This document shows positions 1-13,100 of a DNA stretch of 64,000 nucleotides, piece by piece. Position numbers and translations under genes: made by a program. Where the stretch lies: positions 124,370 to 188,369 of the forward strand of contig MNCI01010136.1 of the NCBI GenBank assembly GCA_015680685.1, read 5' to 3'. The stretch is from Gnetum montanum (Eukaryota; Streptophyta; Gnetopsida; Gnetales; Gnetaceae). Positions within the stretch are counted from its first letter, which is position 1. Each line of letters opens with the position of its first letter. The notes below the pieces were generated by a model. It searched no databases and was not told the origin of the DNA. It saw only the letters and a list, made by a program, of their open reading frames with translations.

Positions 1-1100
1 AGGAACATGGAATTTAATGATGTGAAGGAATTCAAAAGGCCGAAATTTTACATTGTCATTGTTATTAAATAAATATATTTTAAATTCCTTCCAAGCACAT
101 TATGTCATAGTTAACTCGTGTACATATCTACCGTCAATTTTTAACTTCTTTCATGTCCATTGTTTTTCTAATAAGCAAGAGTTCTTTCTTCCTAAGTTCT
201 TTTTGCTCTTATCTAAAAATGTCCTTTAACAATAACTCCTTTATATTCGGTTTCTGGTTTCTGGTTTTCACTTTAATAGATATTTGCTCAGATAATAATG
301 CTAGCACTTGGTATTGTAACTTATATTGAATAGATAGCTTACAAATATTGAGAAATTTAATAGCTGTGTTTTCACTTTAGCCATGCATTTGAACATTTTA
401 GATCATATTTGAAATGTTTTTGTCTAAAAAGATTTCTTCGTTTTGCAAACAGCATCAATATAATTTGCTTTCACTTTTCCAATTGGTTTTTAGTGACGCA
501 ACTTTATTTGAATAAAAAGGATGAAACAGACTATAAACATTGTAATTTGCTTATAACTAAATAACCTTATAACGTTAGCAAAACTATATCCCTGAGGTCT
601 AGTAGTAGATGAACCTTGAAGCAACTGCTCCAATGCTCCATGTACCTAAACAAAATATAGCCAGGCTATATAACTAAGGGCATCTAAGTTTCTAAGTTCC
701 AATCTACAAGAATCTATCAGTATCTGCTGCTATTGTGCATATGAGAGAACTTACTAACCTGCATATTAATAATCCAGGTCAATTCACGATGCCATTGCAG
801 CGTCATACCATAGTTAAACAACCAATTCAGCTGCAATAATGTTACGATGGCAGAAACAATTCTACCTTATCATCGAAGCAGCTACAATAATGTTCAAGAC
901 GGCAGAACCTCTACCACATTATCATCGAAGCAGCTATGTTCTTACGACCAAGACCTGCCTTTACCTGCAGGATATATAGATGTCTCGTGTGGGTAGAACC
1001 TCTTGTGTTCTAATACCGTATCCACTGGAGATCTCCATATGTTTTTCCAGAAGCTCTGAAAGTAGAGCAATGCTTCCAATTTCCTCACGTATGTCTTGCA
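1..1100. other. 3' flank and UTR of the STICHEL-like gene
   Basis: AT-rich sequence with no convincing coding region. On the minus strand an AATAAA hexamer at 503-508 could be the polyadenylation signal, about 600 bp after the stop. The small open frame at 980-1222 (+) is antisense to the terminal exon. Confidence 0.4.
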
Positions 1101-1178
1101 CTACCTTTTCGACTTGGCACAAGGCACAACCCACAGAAGTAGACCAGCTTTTCTTCTACGCTCCCTTTGTTGTCTTGC
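1101..1178 (-). CDS. STICHEL-like terminal exon (C-terminus)
   Basis: 26 codons after a possible acceptor (GGTATCTTAG). The Arg/Lys-rich run RQQRERRRKAGLLL followed by WVVPCAKSKR and a stop closely matches the basic ending of the family (pattern LVPCAK). The frame starts in phase 0. It cannot join exon 4 directly, so an intervening exon is missing from this model. Confidence 0.68.
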   Translation of the reverse strand, partial: ARQQRERRRKAGLLLWVVPCAKSKR

Positions 1179-4100
1179 CTAAGATACCGAAAATACATCA
1201 TAAGCATAAGCATGTAAGTTAAGTTGTTTGTTGTCAAACATATTCAATTAATAACAGTCAACTGATAAAATTATATTATCATTCTATACAGATATATGGG
1301 GTACAATATGCAAAATTTTGCAAACATTTCAACATTTCAAAGCAAGACTTAGAAGCATCGAAGTGATTCCAAACAAAGACCTTGTCCTGGCTAGTTTTGA
1401 ACACTTTGCAACAAAGAACACCGCCTGATTTTGAGTCAGATCCACACGACCTATTATATATTTTGAAAACACATTAAAGAAAAAGGAAGTTACTTGGCAT
1501 AACAATATGGTAGACTCTATAACAAACTAATGCAGATGCAAAAAAATCAGCTCAAAGGAAATATAGTTGAAGGTTTTGAACATTTTCAGAATGCAACAAA
1601 ATCCACCTACCTAAGATAAATATTAAAACATTTTACAGGTCAAACATGAAGCATTTGACAAAAGTTGAGGACATGGTAACAGCAATAAGCCATTATTAAA
1701 ATGTGGATCATAGAGCCAGAAGAGTAGCGAAGAGAGCCACTGTCATTAATAAGAGTTTCAAAGTTATAAAGAAAATAAATGGCAGGAAATGTAGAGAAGA
1801 TACGTGGCTGCATCATTTAATCAAACCTGCAGCAAGAGAAACATAAAATTTTCCATACATTTACTGAACAATATCTAGAGTGGGTGTTTATCCAGAATTT
1901 TTATTTGCCCGACACCCATCCAGAGCAGTCTAGTTATTTATTGAATTATTCATGGATGCAAAGACTAAGACACTGTTGTGATGATTATGAACTGTAATTC
2001 AGGAAATTATATAGTGAGCGAAAACTGTGATATTCTACCCTTGAATGAAATGCAATATGCATTTTTTTCTTCTTCTGAGTTTTGACTGTTTTTATTTTTG
2101 TACAACGGGCATGGTGGAAATCAAACCTACAACCACCAACATAAGAAGCAAGTGAGCTACTGTTGAGCCACCGACTTACCCGATAATTCATGTCTTTTAA
2201 AAAAATAAAGAAAGAAAAAGAACATATTTCCTGTCATGAAACTGCAACTGAACTTATCTACAGCTGTTATCAACATAAACAGTTTTGCTGGCCAACATAT
2301 CAAACGTTAAAATTAGAATTGGCAATGATGACTTTGATTAGGGACCGTCTCACTGTTCGTATTATTAACTTTAAAAATTTTAAAAGACATCCAAAAGATT
2401 GTGAGAACACATGAAAAACCATAACTAGATTCAAATGAATCTGTAGATAGTTTGTTTCATCCACAGGTAACCACATGTAATCATTGTAATAATGGAACTG
2501 CATTGCCTGATTCTGATCATTTTCCCTTATTTTAGAAATGGCTTGGGAGTTGCTTTCTTTTATCAAACAGCAATGTGTGGTTACTTTTAACCTAAGCTTC
2601 TTTCACTTCTGTTGCATTCATGGTTATCTCTGATCATGTAGTAAGTGGTATTGGAGTGCGGGCTTATTCTATGCACAACAAAAGCTTCAGTGAGATTATT
2701 GGTAGGAAGACCATGATGATTCAGGATTATATTCTGCTACTTGAGATTGAATATTCATGTTTTTCCAGTTTGGTTGCTTCTATTGTTTTTGCACAAAGTG
2801 GTACAGCTCGGGTGAGAAAACCCTGTCTTCCAGCATAGCTAATTATGGGTCAAAAATTCTCAAACGAACTGCATTGGAAGTCTTTCTGAATGTAAAATGC
2901 CTGTACCAAAGCAGGTGGCTTGACTAGAATGCAAAATTCCTATGGTAAGATTCCTGTGGCAAAGCAGCTATCACTGAGTTAGTGCTGATGGTTCAGTTTG
3001 GCCAGGTTACAAAACTCCTATGGTAAAGCAGTGCAAGTGATACAGCCTGTAACAAAAATCCTGTGGCAAAGCGCATAGGGTGATTTAACTGGATACAAAA
3101 GTTCTTCAGCCATTGTGCAAAGCAAATGGTCCGGTGACCATACAAGGTATTCTGCCAAAATGTCTTGTGATGGCTGAGCAAGACGCAGTGTTGGTGGTCC
3201 CAAAATGTCTTACAATAGCATTACTGGTGACACAGATAAATCATATGATGACAGAAGAAGTAGCACAATGGAATGTGCAAAGTCTCTTTTTCTGTTGAAG
3301 AGAGAACCATTCCAGCAAGGAAGGAATTGAACATGGAATTGCAGAGAGAACCAAGTTTTTCTCTAATATCTATATTATGCAATTTGTCTTTTATTGTAAC
3401 ATACATTATTCATCTAAACATTCTCATTTCTACCACACTAATTGTTGTTTATGCCACTTTTTACAACCGAAAATTCAACACCCATATAAAATAGCAGGCT
3501 TGATCGGTTATAAAAATAATTATTTTAGTTTTATTTAGATTTTTTATCGCATAAAACACTACTATCCTATCTCTATTGTGACCACCCTATCTCAATCCTA
3601 TTACTTAGATCCTTATCAATTTCACCATCTGATTGCTACCCTATCTCAATCCTATTACTTAGATCCTTATCAATTTCACCATCTGATTGCTACATTGATT
3701 CTAGATAGTAGAACTGTTAGCAACAAGGGACTTTTTGGCCTTGAATAGTTACTTATACTTCATCACTATTTACACTTCCACTAAAATTACATTTCATATA
3801 TTCTGTCTCGCTTATACTAATTTTCAAGCCTTTTCCATTCTAGAGCCTATTAAGTCTTAATAAATGCTAAGTATTGAGACATTCTTAATTTCTGTATGAA
3901 CTTCGTTTAAAGTTATACATTTCTCTTACAATTTGACTCAATGATGTACAGAACTCTGAAACTGCAAACAACAAGAACCATCTTGGAAGTCATTGTCACC
4001 AAGAAGTTCACCCAGATGTACACAACCTAATAGAAAGCAATATATCACTTGTAACTAGCAGAGTTCAATCTTAAAAAACAGATACCTACTTGAATAACAA

Positions 4101-7100
4101 AAAGTTCATTTAAACTTTAATATTTTTTGTCAAAAATACATTTTAAAGGAACCAAAAGTATGAATCCAGGTGCAAATGGCTGAAAACTTACAGGGTCTCC
4201 TCCTCAAGAGCTGTAATAAAATAACCTTCCTCAAGTGATCCAGATTGAATACCAAGTTTATCACCTTTAACTGGCCTGTGATTGCAATTGTCAATGCCGT
4301 TTTCATTCATGAAAACTTGGATCTCATCTTTGGATGGTTGCTCATTATGCTGCAATGCCACTGCCAACGGTACATTGCCAACACCACGTGAACCTGCAAA
4401 CCCATTGTGTATAGCAACAGCATCACGGGGAAGCACTTGGTTCTTTTCAGGCTTCAAAATATCTTTCAACCCTGGAGCACATTTTTCTGCTGCCTGCAAC
4501 CATGCACTTTCCAGTCTCTGTTCATCTGCAACAGTATCATCCAATTTACGGTAATCCTGAATACCATTATGTGAAACATAAGAACTACCTTGAAGATTGC
4601 CATTTGTGGCATAATAAGTCCCCTTGACTGACTCCGTCAATCCTTCTTTGTGATCATGCTTCAAAGAGCATCTATCAGATTCAACCACTGCTGTTGTGCT
4701 GCCCATGGTTTCCCTCTGTTTGAGGGCATCTTTCAACAACTCGGAAGAACTTTTTCTGGAACAAATGTTCTCTCCAGTTGGAAAGGAAGCAACACTAATC
4801 CTAACCTCTATATCACAGCCTAAAGCAACATGAAATGCATTTGCAATACTTTGCAGGTGTTTTTCAGCTTTTGTTTTTTGATCTATATGACAAAACTCAA
4901 CTTGAACAAGTGCAAACCCTGCAAATAGAGACATCAAATTCTTCAATACACTAGATAACAGTATAAAATTAGACATTATGATACATGAAAGGATGATTCT
5001 TATAAGTTTCATGATTCTAAACACAAACTAGTTCTGAACTTCGACAACAGACCTTACAGATATCAGAATAATAGCATGTACAGAGTGGAAGTGAAACGCA
5101 CACCTTCTTTTATGGATACAGATGACAGTTTTGCTTGTCTATACAGCAGTTGTCTTATACTATTTGGTTTGCATTCCTCTAGAAATCTCCTCCAGATATC
5201 ATTCAACTTGGCCGAGCTCAAACAATTGGATTCTTTCTGCACCAAATCAGCATGTCCATTATTTCCAATTGCTTCATTATTACAAAGTTTTGACACAGTT
5301 AGATTGCTTAATGCTTGCTTCTGCATTTCTTTGTTCTGTTGCCTTTTGAATCTTTTCTTAAAATCATTATTATTATCATAATTTTCTCCTGTACATGATG
5401 ATACAATCATTGAATGTGATTTCTCAACAGAAAATCCACAATGCTGTTGCCTCCTGGATATCTCCCTGGCTGATGAATCTGTGCATATGAATGAACTCTC
5501 GTTCTTTTCCTTCAAAATTACAGGACTTTGAGTTAAACTGGTTGCCGACGAGGTGGAAAATGGTATAGACTTTCCTCCCCCAAATTGCAAAAGGGCTGCA
5601 GTCAACCATGTTGTCTGTTCGTTTGAAACCCTTAACTGCTTTTCAGCTTCAGAAAGAATTTTCAAGGCCCGTCGAAGTCTCTCTAACTGCTCTTCCGTTA
5701 CTGCATCAGTGGAATACAGAATATAATTAATAATTATATATGCGAACAGTTCAACTAAGATGGCAAATCGTTATAGTGAAAAATAAAACAATTAAAATGG
5801 GATTGATTATCGAACTGCTTGCCTTCACATGATCGTTCCGTACACAGACAACTATAAGTTCATACTCCACATCAAAATAACTATAACCTTCTATGCTAGG
5901 CTTGCTTGCTCTAGTATGTATTCCTCATTTTTATTTTTATTTTTTTAAATCATTCCATACATAGACAACTATAAGTTCGTAATCCACATCAAAATAACTA
6001 CAACTTTTTAGACTAGGGTTGCTTGCTCATCAAAATAACTATAACTTTTTAGACTAGGGTTGCTTGCTCATCCAGCCAAGAGTGATCCCAGGAGGATCTG
6101 TAGATAAGCGAAAGCTTAACCTTATTTTTGAGTCATCTATTTTAAAAATATTGCAAGAGTTTTGTATAGTGATTGATTAAACTAGATATTATAATTCAAA
6201 AAATTAGCTCTTTAATTTTCATTTTCTCTTCTTTTTAAATTTAGAGAATTAATTTTTAAATTTTTAAGTTAACCGTTAGGCACTCTATATCACCTGTAGC
6301 ACTATGTTCTCTCTCTCTGATACTTAAGAAATCATTTGCAAATAACAGTGAATATAGTAGGATTACAAAGGTCTTGTGAAAAAACAAAATGCAGGCTGGG
6401 TATAGTATAATAAAAAACAATAAAATTTTCATCATAAAGAAATGGATAAGCTTTGAATAAAACATGAACCATCATTCATTAATAACATCAAATATTTTTC
6501 ACAACCAATGTTTAGCCTAATAAACTGGAAGATTTTCCATGTTACATACTAAAAGAACTTATCATACAAACCATTATCAAACTTAGTAAGTAGCGCATCT
6601 TTAAATGGTTCCGGATTTAATTCAAAGAAATTTGAAACTGAAATGCTTTGTATTACATCCAGAGACCCTTGGAATCTATTAGACAGAAGAAATATACATC
6701 GTATGTGTAGCAAACACTTCATCAATAAAATTATCAAGTTTCCTTGGTGCTATTTCACAAAGCCCAATTAAACTATTAGCTATAATTTGCCACTTGGGGC
6801 AAACCCCAAAATTTAAGACGAAAGAGTTTACTTGTCAGCAAGCACCAACAGATACCCAAAAATTATTGCATCTATTGAAAAAATGCATTAGTCAGATGCT
6901 CTCCACATAATCCAACACCACTCCAAAGCTTAAGAAGCATCATTCAAATAAGACCAACTTACACGCATGGCTGTTAAAGTAGATCCCTGTGCACCTGACA
7001 TCTGAAAGCTTGAAACTGCCAGCAAGAATATCCATGATACGTGTTGCTAATTGTGCCATAAGGGCCATCGGTTCAATTCCAGAATCCAGTAATTCCCTGG

Positions 7101-10100
7101 TTCTTTTAACAGTCCGGGCAGTATCAGCTGATAAAGCTAATTCCAGAAGATCAAGTAAATCCTCATCTGAAACAACTCCCATCTGCAAAGAATCTTTTAA
7201 CATTATCACAAAGTGTAAATAGGTAATAAAAATATATTTGAACCCTCTTTAAAGCTTCTCTTAGCAAACACACTTATACGTTGCTAAAGAAAATACAGAA
7301 TAGAAAAGGCACCGTACTAAAATTTCTGAAAAAAGAAACCCTCGTTCCTAGAATCTCTAAGTTTTTAATCAAGGACTAGATATTTAAGCAAATACATGTC
7401 AATTCCTTGAAAATAACTATCTCACCGAAATATATTAGCTTCAGGAAAAACTATTATAATCAGAAAACAAAATGTACTGATAGAAGTGTTTGATGAAGCC
7501 TCTGATACCTTAGCATATTATCCATTTCATCATTAAATAACAATGACTCTGCCATAATTGGTCACTATGCCATGGCTGGTCCCAAGTCCAGCTGAGAAAG
7601 GTGAGAATGGATGATGGTTGGCATTAGGTTGAAAGCCAGCTGTAGAACACTTGCCATTTCTTATGCATGAGCTCTTTTCCACACATTCCTTATGCTTGGT
7701 TGTTCCTCAAATGCAACACTCAGCTACAGAAGAGATTGGTTGCTATGAGAAATGAGCAAGGGCTTGCTAAAATGTTCTCAGACATGACAAACAATAATTG
7801 CACCCAGTTGATACGACAAATAGGCAAGGTGTCCACACTAATGTGGATAGGTGTGCTTAAAAAAGCCAATCCAACATAACACCCAAGAAAGACATAAACG
7901 GTTTAGGATGGTTATGTTGGAGTTTGCTTTTATGCCTTTGAGGCAACTCCACAAATCTTCCTGGGTCTAATGAGTTGTAAAATCATAATATCATAACTCT
8001 CTTTTTAATGATGTCTACTTTTTGTAATTCTCTGCAGTTGTAAGTATCATAAGTCTTACTAAGTTAACTATTTACAAATCCTCTTATGATGAACAAAGTT
8101 ACATTGTCTTCATTCCATAACTTAATACTAATCATAAGCTATTAGAGATAGTCTACAACAAGTACTGTTTCTGGTTCTGGTATGTGGGCTTGCTATATCT
8201 CCAAGTTCAACTATAATAAGTTCATAAGAACTTCTTGTGTTTCAATGGTCTTCTTCTTCCTCTAGCAGTGCATCTTCTTTTGGATGGTATCTGCTTCTAT
8301 ATGGTAAGGTTATAGCACACTTACAATTGTTGTTCATAACTTATATTGTATTACGAACTCTTGTACATGACTTCTCACAATCTCATACTTCTATGCTTTA
8401 CTAAGTTCTTAATAAACCTAGCTTCACATTGTTCAATGTACTTCATCAAGTCTTCTTGAACAGCTCTTTCTTACATCGCTAAGGCACTCCTATTTGACCT
8501 TCACTAGGCTTAAGCCTTACTCTTCTTTTCCATTGTAACCTTCTGGATGGCCTTCTCTTGTTCTTTAAAAAACTGAACTAGGCTACATATGGCACAACTG
8601 GGATCTTCAATTCTTCTTTAAGAAACTAGATCCTATGCTATAAGGATCGCACATGTCTACTACAACATTTGCTTATCAATTCTTCGTAACTGATAAGTTT
8701 CTAATGCTCCTATTCACATTTGTGGCATAGGGCATTCCTCCTTCGTATTTTACAAATCACTACTATTCATAGATTCACAGACATTGATCACAGCTATTGT
8801 TCCAATGCCGCTTCCTTATCTTACTTGATTTTAGACACTTGCTCCTTCTTCTACATCTGCCATCTCTTCCTTCTTCCTCTTTTCTTGTATTCCATACTCC
8901 TTGTTCTTATTCTTCTTGTTCCATGTTTTTATATTTTACAAGGTGAGGACTTGTGCTTTCTTATACTTCATAGGGAGTTGTATCTTTTCATGAAATATTG
9001 GGATCTTGTAATTGTTGTTGGATTAAGTTAAGAATCTTAACTTAGGAGCATATTCTAACAAGCTACATAAAACATAGGCTCATTAACAAGGAAGACCAAC
9101 AAAAATTTTGGATTTGATGAAGATAATAAGAATTAACATAGCTTGCTTGCATGCAAGAAACTAAGTGGAAGGGAGAGAAAGAAAAGGCCATTAGTAAAGG
9201 ATTTAAGCTCTTGTATCATGGAGGGAAAGATAACTTTAGAAATAGAGTAGGGATAGCAGTTGATTAATAGATGAACGATAAAGTAGTAAAAGCTACTACA
9301 AGAGGTGAAATGCTCTTCCTTAATCAAAAGTGGTTTGGATGATCATGTTAAGAGGACTTTCTAGGATTGTTTGTATGGGCTTGTGCAACAAATACTGAAG
9401 CATAAAGATATTCTTATCGGACAAGATTTCAATGGGCATATGGGAGTAACAAGAACAAGTTATAGGATGGTTCATGGAGGGCACAATGTCAAAGAGAAAC
9501 ATGAGAATGAAAAGGCCATATTGAAGTTTTCTTAGGCCTATGATCTTGCAATAGCTAATTCCTATTTCAAGAAAAGTATTAAAAACTTAGTGACCTTCAA
9601 AAGCAAAAGCAACTCAACTCAATAGACTACATTATGGTGAGAAAAAGAGATTGGAGAACTTGTGGGGAGTGCAACATCATTTCAAGAGAAAAACTTACAA
9701 CCCAACATGGACTTATGGTGATGGATTCGGCTAATATGAGTTGTACCAATAAAAACTATAGGAAAGGACAATTGCCTTATATAAAATTATGGGATCTTAA
9801 GGAAGAAAAAACAATATAATTTAAGGATAGACTACCACAAAAGAAACTTAGAATTTGAACTCAAATACAAGTGATAGTTGGAGTCAAAAGAAAATTGATT
9901 TGAGAAGATAGGTAAGGCTATCCTCAAGGCTTCAAAAAGGAATAAGTACATTCAAAAGGTAACTTGGTGATAGATTGAGGACGTGTGATGAATAATTTAA
10001 GATAAGAAATGTTCCAATATGTATCTTTCAAAGTCATTCCATCTTCTACTCCATTGCCACTCATTGGAACACTTCTTATCTTGAATGTTGCTAGATAACA

Positions 10101-13100
10101 AAGAAGACAATGAGAAAAAGATAAACTTAGCACATTTAACACCTTCTATGAGAAGTTGGAACCAATGAGGATGAAAATTTAATTCACAAGCTAATCAAGA
10201 CTCAAAACAAAAAGTGCCTAATACTGATCATATAGCATGCATCAAGTCAAACAATAAAAGGATTTTGTTTTTAAATAATGAAATTTTGGAGCCATAGAGG
10301 GTCTATTTTAAGGGTCTTCCTCCAAAGAATTTCCTAAAAATGATGTCGATGGCACCAACTTGAAAGTAGGAATAACCACAACACATAGATTGTTGAAATA
10401 GTATATCATAGTCCTCCATGAAATTGAGAGCCCACAAACCTTTCCAGGAGTCCAAAACATGTCTCCATGTTTCTTCAACCCCCTAGGAGGTGTTGCATGA
10501 TGACTTAACATGATAACTAAGCTTGAACTACAATAGCTGCCCTAGAGCAAATCAAATATTTGATAATGTATCTGAGCTTCAGGTAATCATGACACTCCAA
10601 CAAGACTCAACTGACTTTCAGCAGTTGTTACACATAAACTATGACATGTGCACAGCACTTGAGCACCCCTCACATTTAATGTTGCTATGAAGCCTTAGTG
10701 GTTAAATGTAAGGAAGCCTTGGCTATGAAAATGGAAACTTGGAGAAGTACCCTAGAATCAAAGGGGTTAATGATTGGTAGAAGTAAAACAAAATACATGG
10801 ACTGCATTTTAGTGGAATAGCAAGTAACGAAGCTATGAAGATTAGAATTCAAAACCAAGAAGTTACTCAAAGTAAGCAATTCAAATGCTTGGGATTACAT
10901 GTTCAAATAGATGGTCAGATTAACAATGATGTGTCAAACAAACTTGAAACAAGATAGATGGAATGACAAGAAACTAATGATGTGCTTTGTGATAGAAGAA
11001 TCCATATTTGGTCAACAGGAAAATTCTACAAAACTACAATAAGACCTACAATCGCTTATGGTGCAAAATGTTAACCTATCAAAAAACATTGAGCTCAATG
11101 CATGCTTTTCACAGAGACCCAAATGCTAAGGTGGATATGGAATGTCATTAGTGATGGGACGCAATATCGCATCCCTCGCGATATCGCATCATCCCCTGCG
11201 ATATCGCGGTCCGCCACCAAGTCTATAAATAAGGGGCGGCTCTCCCTTTGTTTCTCATCTAGATCTAGACCCTTAGCGAAACTCTGGCAGTTTTACCTCT
11301 CCAGAGATAGAATATTTTCCATGTGCCCGCAGTAGGAGCTCCAAAGTGAACGGATCTTTATTCGAGCAAACATTGTACCTGAAAACAAGTTTGTGTACGG
11401 AAATAAAGATGAACTTCTTGGATAAACCTTGCATTGCATGGAATAGGCTAATTAGGACTTTTATTTATTGTTATTTATTGTTTATCATTTACATGCTTCA
11501 TTAGAAATTAAATCTCTCTCAACCCTTCTCTCCTAGTTAAGTGCCTCAGCACGACCACTTCGAGCACGTGCGTTACGTGTGGTGATCCCAACAACGACTA
11601 GCGTTTGGTAACCACAGTTGCATTGGTTCAAGGTGTGAACGGTAAGTGAGAATGGATGCTGACGCTAGGTTAATTCTGACTTAGTTAGTTAGTTAAAGTT
11701 AGTAATTAGTCTCTTCAACCCTTCACCTCACTAGCATAGGAGATAAAATAGAAAAAGCTATAAAAATCATATACCTCAAACTTACTTAACCATACACCAT
11801 GACAAATACAAGTAAGTCTAGGAAGACAACGAATAATTAACCTTAAGTGTTCCATGAGGCGTGTAGGCACTTAGTCTGCGGAGTTCGACCAGATCACGCG
11901 TGTTACACTCATATTCGTATGGTTGAGTGTAGGGGTACCTCACCACTCATCAATTAGGAAAGATTAAATAAAATATATTCATGCTTGGTTTTCTTCAGGA
12001 TTGAAAGATGGTAAGATAATAGAATATACAACATTTGAATAGAAATTGTTATATGTATAAATTCCTTCTTCACATGAGAAACAAAATTTCTACTCTCACA
12101 ATTTAATAAGAAGATAAGGGATGTTTGGACCCTAGACAAGAAGATTTAAAAAACTGTCTTGGATAGTTTGGTCATGTGCTAAGAAGACCAAATAATACAC
12201 ATGTTAGAAAAGGTTACTCTATTAAATTTGCAGGGAAACAACAAAGACATAGACCTAAACATAGGCAATCATAAGAAATGATATCCAAGATTTCATTGTT
12301 AATGCTTATTTAACTCTAAACAAAAGTGAATGGCAAAAAAGATTTTATATAGTTGACCCCATGTAGTTAGGATAAGGCAAGAGAAAAGAGTGTGTTTTAT
12401 TTTGGGTTCCAACACCCCCCAAAAGAGAGTGTGTCAGAACATGAAACTATTTGACTATATATAACCCCAAGACATATAGCCAACACAATACCTTGGTAGA
12501 ACTTATGTGGAACATTAAAATGCTTCATGTGTAACTCAAACTATCAAATTCTTGGACACAAATCCTTCTCAGACAACAAGACAACTAATAGAGCCACCTC
12601 TCATTGGTAGTTGGGATAAGGCTAAGATGATGATTATTATTAAATAACTATGCAATGTAACATCAAAGTGACCTCTTAGTATACCATGAATTGTGTCAAA
12701 GTTTTAATATTACAATATTGAAGAAGGCTGCTGCTTCTCACATTTACAGTTTACACTTGCAACAAACAGCACAAAGTTAAGGAAAATGAAGATTTCAATC
12801 ACTCCCAGCAGGTAAATAATGCAAAATTAACACTCCATAGGCACATACATTTATATATGATACATTGACATGGTTTGTAACAGAAATAGGATCATCACCC
12901 AGAGGCTCAATGCTCATCCCACCAAGGTGGGATCCTGAGTTGGTGGTGGATGAGCAGAAGCCTAACCTCTTTCAAGTGGTTGCACCCAGGCTCAAACCCA
13001 GGTTTTATGACTTGAAAAATAAACATCTTACCATCACTCCAAGTGATGGTCCCTGCTCTGTAATAGAAAGTGTTAAAAAAAATTTCATTATTCTTGAAGT

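Larger units (their letters stand above)
1179..4191 (-). other. STICHEL-like intron region(s) between exon 4 and the terminal exon
   Basis: Three kb holding at least one unrecognised exon (a phase argument), a SINE-like unit near 2.1 kb, degenerate short repeats at 2.9-3.2 kb and a perfect tandem duplication at 3.58-3.69 kb. Candidate acceptors with good pyrimidine tracts exist (for example TTTCTATTAG near 4027), but none gave a family-like exon. Confidence 0.55.
7555..12395 (+). mobile_element. RTE-type LINE, decayed
   Basis: Read on the plus strand. The 5' segment (about 7565-7900) resembles the leader of plant RTE elements (GGCTGGTCCCAAG, GGTTGGCATTAGGTTGAAAG). About 9060-9830 codes for the endonuclease region. 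About 10690-11150 codes for the end of the reverse transcriptase polyprotein, and 12120-12390 for its last part and 3' end (TAGTTGACCCCATGTAGTTA). The catalytic RT core is not seen between 9830 and 10680, so an internal part is lost or replaced. A solo LTR interrupts it. It lies opposite to the host gene. Confidence 0.75.

Noticed and set aside
2101-2183. tRNA gene on the minus strand
   Set aside because: Box-like stretches are present, but no acceptor stem or anticodon arm can be folded; it is better explained as a SINE head.
2785-2838. Minus-strand LCWKTG as the missing CWK exon
   Set aside because: It is preceded by an in-frame stop and does not fit the phase left by exon 4. No good donor follows. 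It is probably chance.
6549-6737. Possible STICHEL-like exon between exons 2 and 3
   Set aside because: Exons 2 and 3 join in phase and restore a conserved family stretch without it.
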